From Cavia porcellus (Eukaryota; Chordata; Mammalia; Rodentia; Caviidae): a stretch of DNA of 64,000 nt. Positions 12,624-23,819 of the stretch are shown piece by piece; position 1 is the stretch's first letter; each line of letters begins with the position of its first letter. The stretch is taken from the NCBI RefSeq assembly GCF_034190915.1, contig NW_026947507.1, forward strand, positions 30,928,001-30,992,000, written 5' to 3'. The notes under the pieces were generated by a model, which saw only the letters and a list, made by a program, of their open reading frames with translations, did no database searches and was not told where the DNA came from. Position numbers and translations under genes: made by a program.

Positions 12624-13092
12624 GGATTCATGCAACTTTTAATACCATAAACTCATAAACACCAGTGCATTCTTCAGTGGGTCCCTAAAAATTTTGTTTG
12701 AATCTAATAACTTTTGCGCCTGTGAACAGAACCTTGATTTTTCTTTGTAAAACCACTGTCCACCTATTTGTGCAACAGGCAAGACCACTGTTATCTTCAG
12801 CACCTAAACTTAGCTCAGTCAAGAAGGTGCATCTTCTCTGGAATATTAGTCTTGAGGAGAAAAAGAACAAAATCGTTAAGGCCATAAAGAAGATAGCTGC
12901 ATTTAGAGGTTTCCCTCAATTCTGTGTCCTTCCCTGTCTTCTTACATGTTTGCAATCAATTAAACTTCTCTTTTGATACTGAGAGCTATTATTACAGTAA
13001 ATTATTACTTTGCTGTTTTACTATTTATTTAACCTAATTGATTTGAGTTGCTTATAGGTAAAAAATCCTAACTGTTCCTGTCACATATAGTA

Positions 13093-13280
13093 GTGTCTTA
13101 GTTAATTTTTACTCATTGCTGAGACAAAATACCTGATGCCCAAAGTTGGAAAGCAAAGGTTTATTTCTTACAGTTTTTGAAGGTTTCTGTCCACACTCAG
13201 TTGGCTCCAAGGCAGGGAAGCATGGTGAGGCCGCAGTTCATGGCAGCTGCAAACAGCAAGGCAGAAACCAGAGGGAGGGA

Positions 13281-13340
<60 letters not shown>

Positions 13341-13491
13341 GAGATTCTCCCTGCCATTATATTGTATTAATGTATGCTGGCTCCACCCCTAGGTGGGTGT
13401 AGCACTTATATCACCAGTCCAAGCACTAGAGAATGAACCGATCACAAATGCACAATGCAAACGCATGAGGCCACCATCAACATAAATCATG
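13093..13491 (-). mobile_element. MaLR-type LTR (ERVL-MaLR-like)
   Basis: The plus strand reads as an antisense MaLR LTR: TGTCTTAGTT start, GAGACAAAATACC, AGGTTTATTTC, a CAGTTTTTGAAGG block, a GA-rich centre and CTCCACCCC. A related copy lies at 50573-50885 (shared CTCAGTTGGCTCCAAGG and GCTGCAAACAGCAAGGCAG), so both belong to one subfamily. A possible 10-bp duplication, ACATATAGTA / ACATACAGTA, lies at 13083-13092 and 13492-13501; it is longer than the 5 bp usual for this class, so the edges are uncertain. Confidence 0.72.
13284..13344. repeat. (GA)n microsatellite inside the LTR
   Basis: A pure GA run that becomes GACA-containing at the right end. It has expanded from the GA-rich stretch normal to this LTR family; the related LTR at 50.6-50.9 kb lacks the expansion. 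Confidence 0.97.
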
Positions 13492-13517
13492 ACATACAGT
13501 ATCCAGGCTGATCTAAA
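13481..13517. repeat. 37-bp direct repeat, copy B
   Basis: Partner of 12587-12623 with three mismatches, at the right border of the MaLR LTR. Confidence 0.75.
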
Positions 13518-14693
13518 ACAACAGCAACTGTGACCACAACAAGTTGTGAATTGATTTCTGAGGCAAGAACACTGAATGAACTAGTATCCAAAGTGTGATT
13601 AAAAATATGGTGTATGTTTAAATAAAAATGTACTACAGTAAATGCAGTACAGATTCATGAAGAATTACATATTTGTCAGAAAAAAAGGGACATTATTATA
13701 AACCCTCCTTAAAATATACTTCCTCAGTTCAAACACATTCTACTCTTCCGGCCACTTTCTGAAGCTGCTCTGACAGAATGTATTTAGTTGCTCTGTTGTG
13801 ATTACCTCAAAGCCCTGAATCAATTCAAAACATTTATCTTTCACAGTTACTTTGATTTTGGAAAAATGTCAGAAGTTTCAGAGTGCCAGATCCAGTGAAA
13901 AATGCGGATTAGGTCACAATAAGTATTTTTAGAAGCCTGTCTTTCCTTTACCTTCCATTGGATAGACAGCAGCATTCACTGACTTTTTAATATATTCCTT
14001 AAAGACACACAAAAGTGGACTTAAAAACTACTTCAGAAAATGGCCAGAAAGATGATATAAGGATGTTTGAAGTGAGGGGAAGTATTTTTAGGGATGCAGG
14101 TTTTTGTTTTTTTTTTTTTTTTTTTTTTTTTATTTGTAGGAGGACAGCTTCTCTCCAACTAGAATCATTTTATATTTAAAAATAATTATTTGTGTTGTAA
14201 AATTCAAAGGAATAAATGGAGAAATGAAAAAGCTAAGTTTAGCAAAAAATACTTCAACTGATCGTAAGGAAAAATGGCTGATCAAATAAAACTTTCCAAT
14301 ATTAGTGTATGTGATGCTAAAGTGAGCACAAACAGAATCATCCAAAAACTATCTGGAGAAATAATGAATTCTTCCCTGTATATTCTTGAGTGAAATAAAA
14401 CATTAAGGAAAAATGTTTTACTTTGAAGAATGTTATAAAATAGATTGCCTGCAATTCTCCACCGTGGTGTAGAATCATCTCCACCACTGCTGTAGAATCA
14501 TTTGGCAGAGACTTCACATAAGACATTTGAGCAGAAGTGTATTCAACTCGGAACATCATTACAACCCTTTCAAGCATGAACTTTTATGATTCCCTTTGCC
14601 CTTACAATGATTCACCTATTTATCAGCTGGGGTTCTTGAAAGCACTGGCTTGTCACCACATGTAAGGTGAAAACAAGAATCTGTGTAAAAGGC
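13518..14693. other. Non-coding, unclassified
   Basis: No gene supported. A run of 25 T at 14107-14131 could be the tail of a degraded minus-strand retroelement, but the sequence to its right is not recognisable. Confidence 0.5.
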
Positions 14694-14708
14694 TTATACA
14701 ACAATTCT

Positions 14709-14785
14709 GTTTTTGGTACCAGGGATTGAACTCACGAATTTGTGCTTGCCAGGTAGGCACCTATGCCACTGTGCTAAATCCACGT
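14709..14785 (-). mobile_element. ID-type SINE, diverged
   Basis: Reading plus: TTTTTGGTACCAGGGATTGA, then TGCTTGCCAGGTAGGCACC and GCTAAATCC, the reverse of the ID consensus. Imperfect 15-bp flanking repeats TTATACAACAATTCT (14694-14708) and TTATAGGACAATTCT (14786-14800) bound it. Confidence 0.88.
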
Positions 14786-14833
14786 TTATAGGACAATTCT
14801 TATCATCTTTATGTAAGTCTTAAGAGATACTAC

Positions 14834-14834
14834 A

Positions 14835-14877
<43 letters not shown>
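14834..14877. repeat. (GA)n(GACA)n microsatellite
   Basis: A compound dinucleotide/tetranucleotide tract, GAGAGA then CAGACAGA units. Confidence 0.97.
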
Positions 14878-16309
14878 CTCAGAAAATTTGTGTTTTTACC
14901 CAGAAAGGCCTAATTCTAGAACTCTTAGATATGAAGTAGAGAGATGAAACCTCTCACTAATTTCTTCACTACACTCCTTTATGCTACTGCATATTGAAAA
15001 GGTATCCAAATGGGCCATGAGAGATATAGTCATTTATTTTCTAGGAAAATAATGATGTGGAACATTATAGCTTCACAGATATTTCACAAAATCAGGCTGT
15101 GACATGAGAGATTCAGTGGAAAACAATAGAAAAGAAACATGTTAACCTGTTGTTTTATTGTTATGAAAGCAAATGCAGAGTTTTTATTCAGCAAGTGTCC
15201 CGAGTTTAGACACTCATCACAAGTAACTTGCACACATTTGACTTTGGTCAAAAAGTAAACACAGAGAAAAAAGTTCTTTCAACTTAAGTAACTGATTTTA
15301 AAACAGACAAGTTTGCTTAAACTTGTAGACATTTTATTTCTGTGAAATACTTTTAGTATGAGTTAACACTTTTAAGATAACAAAAACTTTAAATGGCAAT
15401 ATAAAAACATTATTATAGCATTTGCTAGATGATGAGTGCCACTTTAAGTGATGTTCACATATTGAATCCTTAATAATTAGTACATACAACTTAATAAGTA
15501 CCAACTTAATAAATACTCCTTAATACGTGCAACTTAATAAGTACCAAAGCCCTGTGACATAGATGCTATATATAAAACTGGGAAACGTAGGTATACTGTT
15601 CCTCAGGGCCATTGCAAAAAATCAGGAAATGTGTCAAAAGATCCAGTGTTTAGAGAGATGCCTTGTAGGGCAGAAGTTGGGATGGTACATTTTGTTGTGC
15701 ACTTCATATAGATTGAGAAAGACCCCAAAATTCTCCAAAAAGATAAAAAATCATATAGGTTGTGAAAACAGTTAGAGTCACACAGAATGCAAAACTTTAT
15801 CTTTTACTGCTATTTAACATACATCATTCTTTCTAATAAGATAGCTGTGCTTCCTAACTAGTATCACATCTGCCACATTTATTTCTGCCATTCTTTCACT
15901 TTCACAGTCTCTAGGGACACTCTTTTCTGCCTTTAATTCAACTAAACTCATGACTAACTCAATTTTAACTTCCTCACAAAGCTTTTCAGGACAACTACAA
16001 CTAAGTTCGGATTTACCTTTCTTTTTACCCCTAAAAGTGTTTGCATCATATAAAATTGATGAATGCAATCTTTGAATTATGTGTTGTTATTCTTGTTTGA
16101 AATGAAGTAAAAGTCATTGAGAAATTGAATTATTTTCTCAAGATTGCATAGCTGGTTTAGAAGAGTAGAATTCAAGCATAAAACTTCTAAGCTTAAGTAT
16201 GATGCAAAATCATTGCATCTATTCTGCCTTCAGCTACACCAGACAAAACATTATACCTTGTACTGCTGTGTCTCCACAGAGTTTTACAATGATGTTTGAC
16301 ATAATAAGT
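14878..16309. other. Non-coding, unclassified
   Basis: No gene supported. An internal near-repeat ACTTAATAAGTACCAA occurs around 15489-15547. The stretch 15540-15600 may be an old MIR edge. The minus-strand 84-codon frame at 15814-16068 has no recognisable domain. Confidence 0.45.
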
Positions 16310-16450
16310 AAGAGTTTTATGAAAACAAGTGTTTATGGAATATTTATTGTGTACCAAATTTTATATTTTTATCTCAGGTAATTCTTTTCAAAACTCTGTG
16401 AGGTGGGCACTGTTAGCACTCCTATATGTCAAATGAAGGAACTTTCTCTA
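16310..16450 (-). mobile_element. MIR SINE, ancient
   Basis: The plus strand carries the antisense MIR pattern: TTTATTGTGTACCAAATTTT, a TCTCAGGTAATTCTTTTCA-type segment, then AACTCTGTGAGGTGGGCACT and GTCAAATGAAGGAA. This is the usual 'size, decrease, threshold' order of a reverse-oriented MIR. Confidence 0.65.
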
Positions 16451-16819
16451 GAAAATAAACAATAAATGAATACATACTTTACTCTTTGTTTTTAATCTTT
16501 GAGTTATGTTTCCAACACAAATTCACTTTTCAATATAAAGTATAGTGTTTGTTTTAGATTTGTATTAGGCAGGACACAAAGGATCCCACTAAACAACAGA
16601 TTTGTGTCTTTGGAGGATGCAGCACTTCTTTGAACCTCTGATGTTATATGGATGAATTTTTCCTCCTTAAAGATCCAGTGATGCACACAGAGTAAACATG
16701 CAGATGTGCACAACTTAAGTGTAGATAGATAAGTAATTAGTACATGTAACTTAAGCTAGCATTTCTGCTTCCTCTCCTGAGCATATTTAGAAATATATAT
16801 AAGTTCAAGTAAAGAACAA

Positions 16820-17010
16820 AATAAAAGATGAATGAATCAGGAAGCCAGATCTTTTGTAATGAGAAAGGGTCCAGGAGTCTGAAGGTGAGAGAAGATGTAG
16901 AGGGAAAAGTGACATCAAATTAAGGAAGACGTGCAATGTGTGTGTGCCAAAGACCCACAATGAATGTAATCGATATTTGTCACAAGCATGAATTAAAAAA
17001 ATAATAACAA
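16820..17010 (+). mobile_element. L1 3' UTR/tail fragment
   Basis: A purine-rich 3' UTR-like stretch is followed by ACCCACAATGAATGTAATC and an A-rich end (AATTAAAAAAATAATAAC). The same end motif, CCCACAATAAATGTAATC, occurs in the nested L1 tail at 31265-31465, so both are 3' ends of one L1 group. Confidence 0.6.
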
Positions 17011-17264
17011 AATGTTGAAAATGGAGAAAAGGAATCTAGAGATGGAGGGAACTAAGTCAGCAGAAATAAAAAAGGAAATAAAAAGAATCAATTAGGCTAA
17101 GTTTTTGTTCCCTAAGATGACTGTGAACTTCATATGCTAATAAAATAAAATTTAACCAATAAATTGATGAATGCATACATCTATTAATATAACAGTAAAA
17201 AATGAATCTATAAATAAATAAGAGAATTTACATACAATTTGCATAAATATATAATTTGGGGCTT

Positions 17265-17615
17265 TTGCCTTTGTTCAGGTTACTATAACAGAATGCTTCA
17301 AACTTCATGACTTAAACAATAGAAATTTATTTTGCATAATTTTGGAGGCTGAGTACTCCAAGATCACAATGGGTGTCTGGTGGGGGGTCATCTTCCTCAT
17401 TTGCAGATTGTGATTTTCTCATTGTAGCCTCATCTGGAGGAACCTAGAGAAGAAATAAGCCCTAGCAACTTTTTCATTCATTTAAGAGCACTAATCCTAC
17501 TCATGAAGATTCCACTTTCATAATTATTTCTTCAAATCTCTACTTCCTGGTACCACCACATCAGGGTTAGATGTGAACATGGAGATTTCAGGGAGCACGG
17601 TCCATTCCTACAACA
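17265..17615 (-). mobile_element. MLT1/MST-type MaLR LTR
   Basis: The plus strand shows the classic antisense LTR: TTCAGGTTACTATAACAGAA, CTTAAACAATAGAAATTTAT, TTTTGGAGGCTGAGTACTCC, a CACTAATCCTACTCATGAAG segment, and ACATCAGGGTTAGATGTGAA at the right end. It is diverged from younger members. Confidence 0.8.
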
Positions 17616-18649
17616 CTTTTCTCTTCTACACCGAATTCCTTCCTCAGTGCAAAAATGTGGCCTCCCAGAAGCTCATTAGGATTCATGGCTCTTCTCTCCC
17701 TGCATCACCTAGCAAAGGACTACTTTCTGAGACATTAAAATCCCTGCCGGAAATGAGCCTGACATCTGGAGTTGAAAGACCCTCTTTCATCTAAATAGAA
17801 CTTAGAGAAATTGACTATTTTGTTGATTATTTTATCTGGTATAAGAGTTACTAAAAAAGAAGATCTGTGTATTTATTAGTAGTTGCTAACAGTTCCATTT
17901 GATAGTCAGGGACATGGAACAGGATTGGCAGACTGATGACTAGCAGAAATGGAGAAAAGCTGTGTGAGGGAGCCTTTCTAGATGAGCTGACAATGTGAAG
18001 ACTGATTCTCAAAGATGCTTCCGTAATTTCAAGGTTACAAGCAGTCTGTTTTGCTAAGACAAAGCAGAGAGACACAGCAAGGAAAGAAGCCCACACACTG
18101 CCTCCCTGCATTGAATGGACATCTTTCTCCAGAGTAACAGATGGGAGCTCCACGTGAGGTTTACAGGATCAACTCAATAGTGGAAACATTTATACCAGAA
18201 AACATCTCTGTGCTGTAACCCAGAGAACTACAGGCTCTTTAGGGAGCTGTGTCTTTAGAAACTGTGAACTCTATTTACTCTAGGTCATCTTTAGTTAGGG
18301 GCTCCTGCTAAGGGCACTTCAGATACAAAACTTCTACCTAGTATCGAATATCAATAGTTTAATTTAGCAAAGTCTAGTCAAAAAGGAAATTAGATCAAGT
18401 AATCTAACTTTCTTTCTTACATTATTGCTTAGGTTGACGGTGTCCCCCAGAAAAGTCTGTCATTGCCCTGCGCCTCTAGTAGAGGAAGAATGAACATAAA
18501 CTATTGTCATTAGAAATGGGTATGTGACAGTTTGGATGTTGTACCTTCTTTGTTAGGGAGAAAATGAAAGACATTTCTTTTGCAGTATATAAATGTCACC
18601 TGTAACATGATACTTGTAACTTGCTATATTGAAATGATATAAGAAGAAT
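17616..18649. other. Non-coding, unclassified
   Basis: No supported gene. A 100-codon minus-strand frame at 17851-18153 has no recognisable domain, splice context or start context and is not called. Confidence 0.45.
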
Positions 18650-19440
18650 ATAACTCCCAACCGGCTAAATGTCAGATGTGTGGAGTTCATGTTCCCTGAA
18701 ATCGAAGAATGGATTCCAAAGAGACAACAGAGGTCAAGAGAAGGAAATGTTTATTGAGAGATTGCTCCTGAAAGACAGGAGGGGTCCTGGGTGAGTTGCC
18801 TTTGAGGAACCTCATTAGGGGTAATTCATACAACAAAGCCACAATGTGGGTACAATGTTGGTCAAACTATAACCAGCCAGTAAGATTACAAGTATGGCTG
18901 CTTAGCTAATGTTGATTCAAGAAGGAAGCAGGGCATGTAGCAATGGTACATGGCTGACATCATTAACCTTGACTTGTCTTTGACTTTTAAAACAAGAATG
19001 ATCTGGGAAGGGATGGGTCCAGGTGGTCTAGTCACCCACAGAGGTGTCTGATATGTACCTGGACTTATTGGCCGGGGGGTACTAATTACACTTTAGTCTC
19101 AAGTTCTGCTTATCCCTTAGGGAGGTACAAAAGTGGCCATTGTAAGCTTCTCTTAAGACTTTGTCTTCTTCAAGTACATGTCTAGCCAGAATTCTGCTGT
19201 CTTTATTTTTCACTGACTTTCTTGAGATCCCAGTCTCTGACTATGCATTAATTTCTATCTAATTTAACTGTCAATAACAAAAACAAAAAGTTACCGCTGC
19301 TTGAAGAGCACATCCATGAAGGATGAGGCTGCACTGATCTCCTTCCAGTCTCACACGCTCTTCTTGCAGAGGCTGAGATCGAGGCTCTGAAAACTACATT
19401 CTCTTTCGTAAACTGTTTTTCTCTTAATCTCACCTTACTG
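18650..19440 (-). mobile_element. Endogenous-retrovirus-type LTR
   Basis: In minus orientation a moderately GC-rich U3-like stretch leads to CAATAAACATTTCC (polyadenylation signal at 18750-18755 on plus), then CTCTGTTGTCTCTTTGGAAT and a U5-like end near 18650. That is the order of an LTR's U3-R-U5. The part 19230-19440 may be U3 or adjoining internal sequence. No internal coding region is visible beside it, so it is probably a solo LTR. Class is not determined. Confidence 0.6.
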
Positions 19441-19754
19441 GAGATACAGACTGGAGAGAGATGGAAGGGCAGAATTAAGAATGTTGTTTCTGTCAGTGTC
19501 GTCCTAGCAGATGGTGTTTCTGTGAATCAAGACCAATTGTTTTATATCTCAAGTTCCTTAGTCATTTCCAGAACTATCAGGAGCAACACCGTAGCATGTT
19601 ACCCACAGGTTTCAGCCACACTCCCTTAGATGTGTGTCTGCCTAGCTCCCGCAGCACTGTCAGAGGCCAAATATCCTGCCCTCTCAGACTCCTGAGCTTG
19701 GGTTCCTAGTTTCCTTATCTGAGTTCCTAACATATCAGTATTAACCCGATGTAT

Positions 19755-19880
19755 GATTCAGGGTTCTCCAGAGAAACAGTATCAAGAGGATGTATATATA
19801 AACAGACAGACATTTATTAAAGAATATGCTCATGAGATTGTGGCATCTTGGTAAATCCAAAATCTTATTTTTTCCTTTGT
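19755..19880 (+). mobile_element. Fragment of an ancient interspersed repeat
   Basis: CAGGGTTCTCCAGAGAAACA, GGATGTATATATAAACAG and ATTTATTAAAGAATATGCTC are followed by GAGATTGTGGCATCTTGG and AAATCCAAAATCT. This is the start of a widespread placental repeat that I recognise but cannot assign confidently to a class. Confidence 0.6.
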
Positions 19881-20229
19881 CCCATTGGTATCTTGAAGAC
19901 AATTACTATGGTATGAAAATATTAGAACAATGAAATTTCTCATTTATATTAAAGCAGTGATATATTTTAGTTGTATGACAATTAAAAATTAAAAACCCCA
20001 ATGAAAAGAAATTCAAAAGCTAAAGTGCTTATAATAAATTTTACTACTATCTCTATATGCAATGTTTCTTGATTTTTGTTACTATGCAAATTGCTTTCTT
20101 ATAATCCTTCTCTATAATGTTGATCTATAAATTAAATCATAATGTGAATATTTTGATCTAAGCTTGTCATGAAGAAGGGAAAACAATTTTCATGAAGTTT
20201 TCCATCAAATTATATAGCAAATTATCTTT

Positions 20230-20400
20230 CTGAAATTATGATAATGCAATTTAGATCCCCTCAAATCAGTTACATTCTTTTTATCCTAGTTCCCTCATCT
20301 GCAAAATGCAAATCATGTTGCTGTTTGCTGCAGAATTATAAAACATTGCAAAGTTCACATAAATACTGCAGAAATACACTTGCACAATACCTAGCTCTTC
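20230..20400 (+). mobile_element. Possible MIR SINE remnant
   Basis: AGTTCCCTCATCTGCAAAAT near 20289 matches the MIR core phrase, with a plausible downstream part. Flanks are too diverged for boundaries. Confidence 0.4.
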
Positions 20401-20514
20401 TTCTTTATCAATTATTTCAGTGCCTCTGCTCTAACATTTTGATTTATTTTACATTTGTCTATTTTCTTGGTCTCTGGGAAGTTAGCATTTTAAAGCAAAG
20501 GTACTTGCATTGCA

Positions 20515-20516
<2 letters not shown>

Positions 20517-20562
<46 letters not shown>
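20517..20562. repeat. (AT)23 microsatellite
   Basis: 46 bases of perfect alternating AT. Confidence 0.98.
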
Positions 20563-20565
<3 letters not shown>

Positions 20566-22094
20566 TAAGTAAGTACCCATGGAATGAAAGGATGAATCAA
20601 TGAGAAAAGAATGAATGAATTACACAATAAAGACACCTTCCTTCAACTTTCTCTACTGTGAAGAATTACATAAATGGTTCCTCAGGAGCTAAAATATCTG
20701 AGAATATTTTTTAAAACAAGTAAACTATGCCTACTTCGTTCATATACCAGATGCCTAATTCAGAAGTAGGCAATCACAAAAAAGATGGAGAAAATGCTCA
20801 CCCTTTGTTCCTTATTTATCATACTTCATTTGGAAGAGAGAAAAAATTTAAATATTGATATTGTACAAAACCCTTTGCTCATGACTATCGGCACGCATGA
20901 GTCTCTGCTTGCATTAAGTGCAAATGTTTAACCTTCAGACAAAGTCTCAATCTAAAAACAAAAGTTGCTTGCTTTCATCTTTGACCTTAGAATTCCATAA
21001 AATGTAGACATTAACACTGGATAACACTTTAGGTTTTTTCCAGTTTAGGTTTTTGAAGCATTCATAGGTATTCTTTCTTTCCTGAAGGCAAATTTTATAA
21101 CCTTTGTCTATATTTTTATGTGGCTCACTCTAAATTTATTCTACAAGTGAGTCGGCCAGCCATTTTATTGCTGGAAAAGTTACTTCTTGAAGTCGTTAGG
21201 ACCATTTAAAATAAAGTTTCAGAAGCATGATATCATACATAAAAGTCTTCTCTTTGTTTTGAAAGTATAAAGGAAGCATATCTATGACTTAAAATTTGCA
21301 TAACTTCATTGATATAATTCATCCCTTCCCCCCTCTTCCACCATGCAAGCATTTGCTGACTATAAAATATGCAAATTCTAAGTTTTAGTCAGTGGCTAAA
21401 ACTGATTTTGTTAATTTTTACTATGGTAGCCTTACACTTTCTTTATTTAAATTGAAATTTTTCACAGTTGCAAGACCTGAATTATGAATCTGCTTAGGGC
21501 TGTCTTATTTGGAGTCATGTAATAACATCTAACTGGCAGTTGAAACTGACAGAGTGTGAGGAGAGAACCCTAATTACATCAAGTTGTAATATTCTGTTTT
21601 GCATGTCAGTTGTGTGAAGCTTCAATATAAAGAAGAGAAGTAAGGACAAGCATTTATCTGTCTTAAAGAAAATCATGTTAAAATTTTTCTAATACAAGAT
21701 TTTTATCTGAATTTGGGGATGTTTGGGAGAGCAGCATTATGATAAAGTTAGCACTGATAGTGTCCAAAGTGAATTTTCAATGTACTAATTGTAGTAGTAT
21801 TTAGTTATTCTCTAGAGTTTTCCCTGTTGTAATTTTTGTAGCACTCTCTGAATAATAAGTTGTGCATCTCCTTTGGGGAATATTTTCATCTATTGTCAGT
21901 ATGTCCTGTTATCTGCTCAAATTTTAAATTATAAGTGGCAACATTCTTTTCCTTCCATTAGATCTCTTTAAATTCCAAATATCTTCATATTAAAAATTTC
22001 AGATTAAATTTTAAAAGGAGCCTTGCATGTATACTTGAAAATGTAGTATTTTAAAGTTTCACAAATCTAAGCATTCATGAGAACGTAGAACTGC
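20563..22094. other. Repeat-poor non-coding segment
   Basis: I recognise no repeat family and no coding frame. The part 21440-21640 has the mixed composition and intact homeodomain-like motifs (CTAATTACATC) typical of conserved non-coding DNA; conservation cannot be judged from one sequence. Confidence 0.4.
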
Positions 22095-22700
22095 AATTTT
22101 CATACAGTACAATGAGATTTAAACTTATAAAGCCATTCTGGAAGATAGTTAGACAGAATTAATGCAAATGAATACACTCGCATATTATTTTCCAGAAATT
22201 TCATTGGTAAGTATGTGCCAATGGAAGAGATTACATACATTCACTGCAAGGAATGTATATGAATTGTCTCAGCAACTTTAATGATAATAGTACTTACTGG
22301 CAATGTCCCAAAGATAGTAGATAAAAAGTATTATACAGTATATTTATATAATGTGGAAAAATATTTTTAAAAGTTAAAACTGTTTGAGAAGTATAGCGAA
22401 TCGCACAAAATGTTAAATGGAGGAATACAGGCACTAACATGTGCATACTGTATTAGTATATTAGGTGAAGTTAAAAAATAGACAAAAAGAACCTATGAAT
22501 ATTTGAAGTCAGGATAATGGTTCCCTCTGTGGGAGGTGTTAGTTGTTGTGTTCTCTATTTTGACCCTGTTAATAACAATATATTTATGCTAATTTATCAT
22601 ATACAATAACATGTACAACTACTTTTTCATTTCATCTATATGTTACCACAATTCAAAATATGTTTATTAACAACTTGATTTTTATTTGTAGACTGAACTT
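22095..22700 (+). mobile_element. Old L1 (L1M-type) 3' end
   Basis: The plus strand follows the old L1 3' end in order: GCCATTCTGGAAGATAGTTA, TTTCCAGAAATTTCATTGG, an ATTGTCTCAGCAACTTTAAT segment, GTCAGGATAATGGTTCCCTC, then the AT-rich 3' UTR. Many indels; no coding capacity remains. Confidence 0.65.
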
Positions 22701-23061
22701 CAAAAGAATTTTTTTTAAAAACTCAATATTTTGAAATAACTTTTGAGAGGGGAAACTCAACAACTATTTATTAATTTTAAAGACTAACATTCATTTTTAT
22801 ACTATGAATTTAAATTTACTGATGTTCACATGTTTTAAATAACAATGAAGTGGTAATTTTCTGACAAATAATTACACATTTCTTCCCCAACTAAGCAGCT
22901 ACTGTGCAGAGATTTGGTGACGTAAATCATTTGTGCTTAAATTTCAGTCTTACCCATTTGATTCATTTATTTTATCTCAGTATTTAGTATCTATCACCAT
23001 ACCAAAATTACTAGATGCTTCTTAAAGTTCATTCTGGATTTCCTGCAAAGTTTCATAGACT
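22701..23061. other. Non-coding, unclassified
   Basis: AT-rich and nothing recognised. Confidence 0.5.
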
Positions 23062-23480
23062 TTTAAAAAAATTAGTACATGTTTGCAGTGCATAATGCTT
23101 ATATTCTTTGTGTGGGGTTGGTACATGGACGTGACACGTCTGAATTCCTTGTTTCATCCCTTTGCATCCCCTCCCTCCCTTGTTCCTCCATCCACTTGCT
23201 CCTTTTCCTATTTGAGAAAGATCTGTATCTCAGCATCCTATTTATCTTTTTTTACTCTTTATTTAATTATTATTTAATTTGAGCTTCTCTTATGAGAGAA
23301 ATGAGATATTTAACCTTATATATCTGATCTACAGTATTTCACTTAAACATGTAGTTTCAAGGTGCATCCATTTTCTTATGAATTACTCCAGCTTATCTTT
23401 CTTTATAAAAGAGTACCATTACATAATTAGTTTTGAATAAAATTCTGCAGGTTTCCCTTGACTTAATTTTTAAGGTACCT
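23062..23480 (-). mobile_element. L1 3' end, truncated
   Basis: The plus strand holds pyrimidine-rich antisense 3' UTR (CCCCTCCCTCCCTTGTTCC), then CACTTAAACATGTAGTTTCA and ATCTTTCTTTATAAAAGAGT, parallel to 2215-2320 in the large L1. The copy is truncated just inside the end of ORF2. Confidence 0.65.
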
Positions 23481-23544
23481 TACATGTGCATTAATGGTGA
23501 AAAGTAGTAATGGGCCGTTTAGAAGAACTAGACGCCTTGCTATA

Positions 23545-23762
23545 CATCAGTGCTAGAATATTAGTGATTCTCTTTTTGTCAATGTCTTTTTAGATTTAGT
23601 TGATTTTTTAATTTAACAAAGTATGTAGAATTCCAAGAGATTCTGTTCTGAAATTATAAACATAAACTCATTTGATCATCACTGTGGTTTAGATAAGAAT
23701 CCCTCAAAGGCTGAAGTGTCAAAGGTATAGGCCACAGCCTATCAGTGTGGGAATGCTGTGGA
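23545..23762 (+). repeat. Left arm of a 218-bp inverted repeat
   Basis: The reverse complement of this segment matches 24789-25005 at roughly 85-90% by my own alignment, with small indels. Within the arm, 23684-23762 is the first part of a plus-oriented MaLR LTR (TGTGGTTTAGATAAGAATCC); 23545-23683 is the LTR's outside flank. The rest of the LTR does not follow: at 23762 the sequence switches to a 34-bp tandem repeat. Confidence 0.88.
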
Positions 23763-23819
23763 TACTGTGTATTACAGTATTAAAGCACTGTAAGAATACT
23801 GTGTATTACATTATTAAAG
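23762..23819. repeat. 34-bp tandem duplication
   Basis: ATACTGTGTATTACAGTATT plus TAAAG at 23762-23785 recurs as ATACTGTGTATTACATTATT plus TAAAG at 23796-23819. The unit is 34 bp and it begins exactly where the left inverted-repeat arm ends. Confidence 0.9.

Noticed and set aside
12698..12976. 92-codon plus frame with a Lys-rich stretch (EEKKNKIVKAIKKI)
   Set aside because: It overlaps an open minus frame of similar length and no family is recognised; weak coding character.
17851..18153. 100-codon minus frame with hydrophobic segments
   Set aside because: No domain, no promoter or poly(A) context and no splice structure; treated as chance.
20238..20603. 121-codon plus-strand frame
   Set aside because: Its C-terminal half is Ile-Tyr repeats from the (AT)23 microsatellite and its start lies in a MIR-like remnant.
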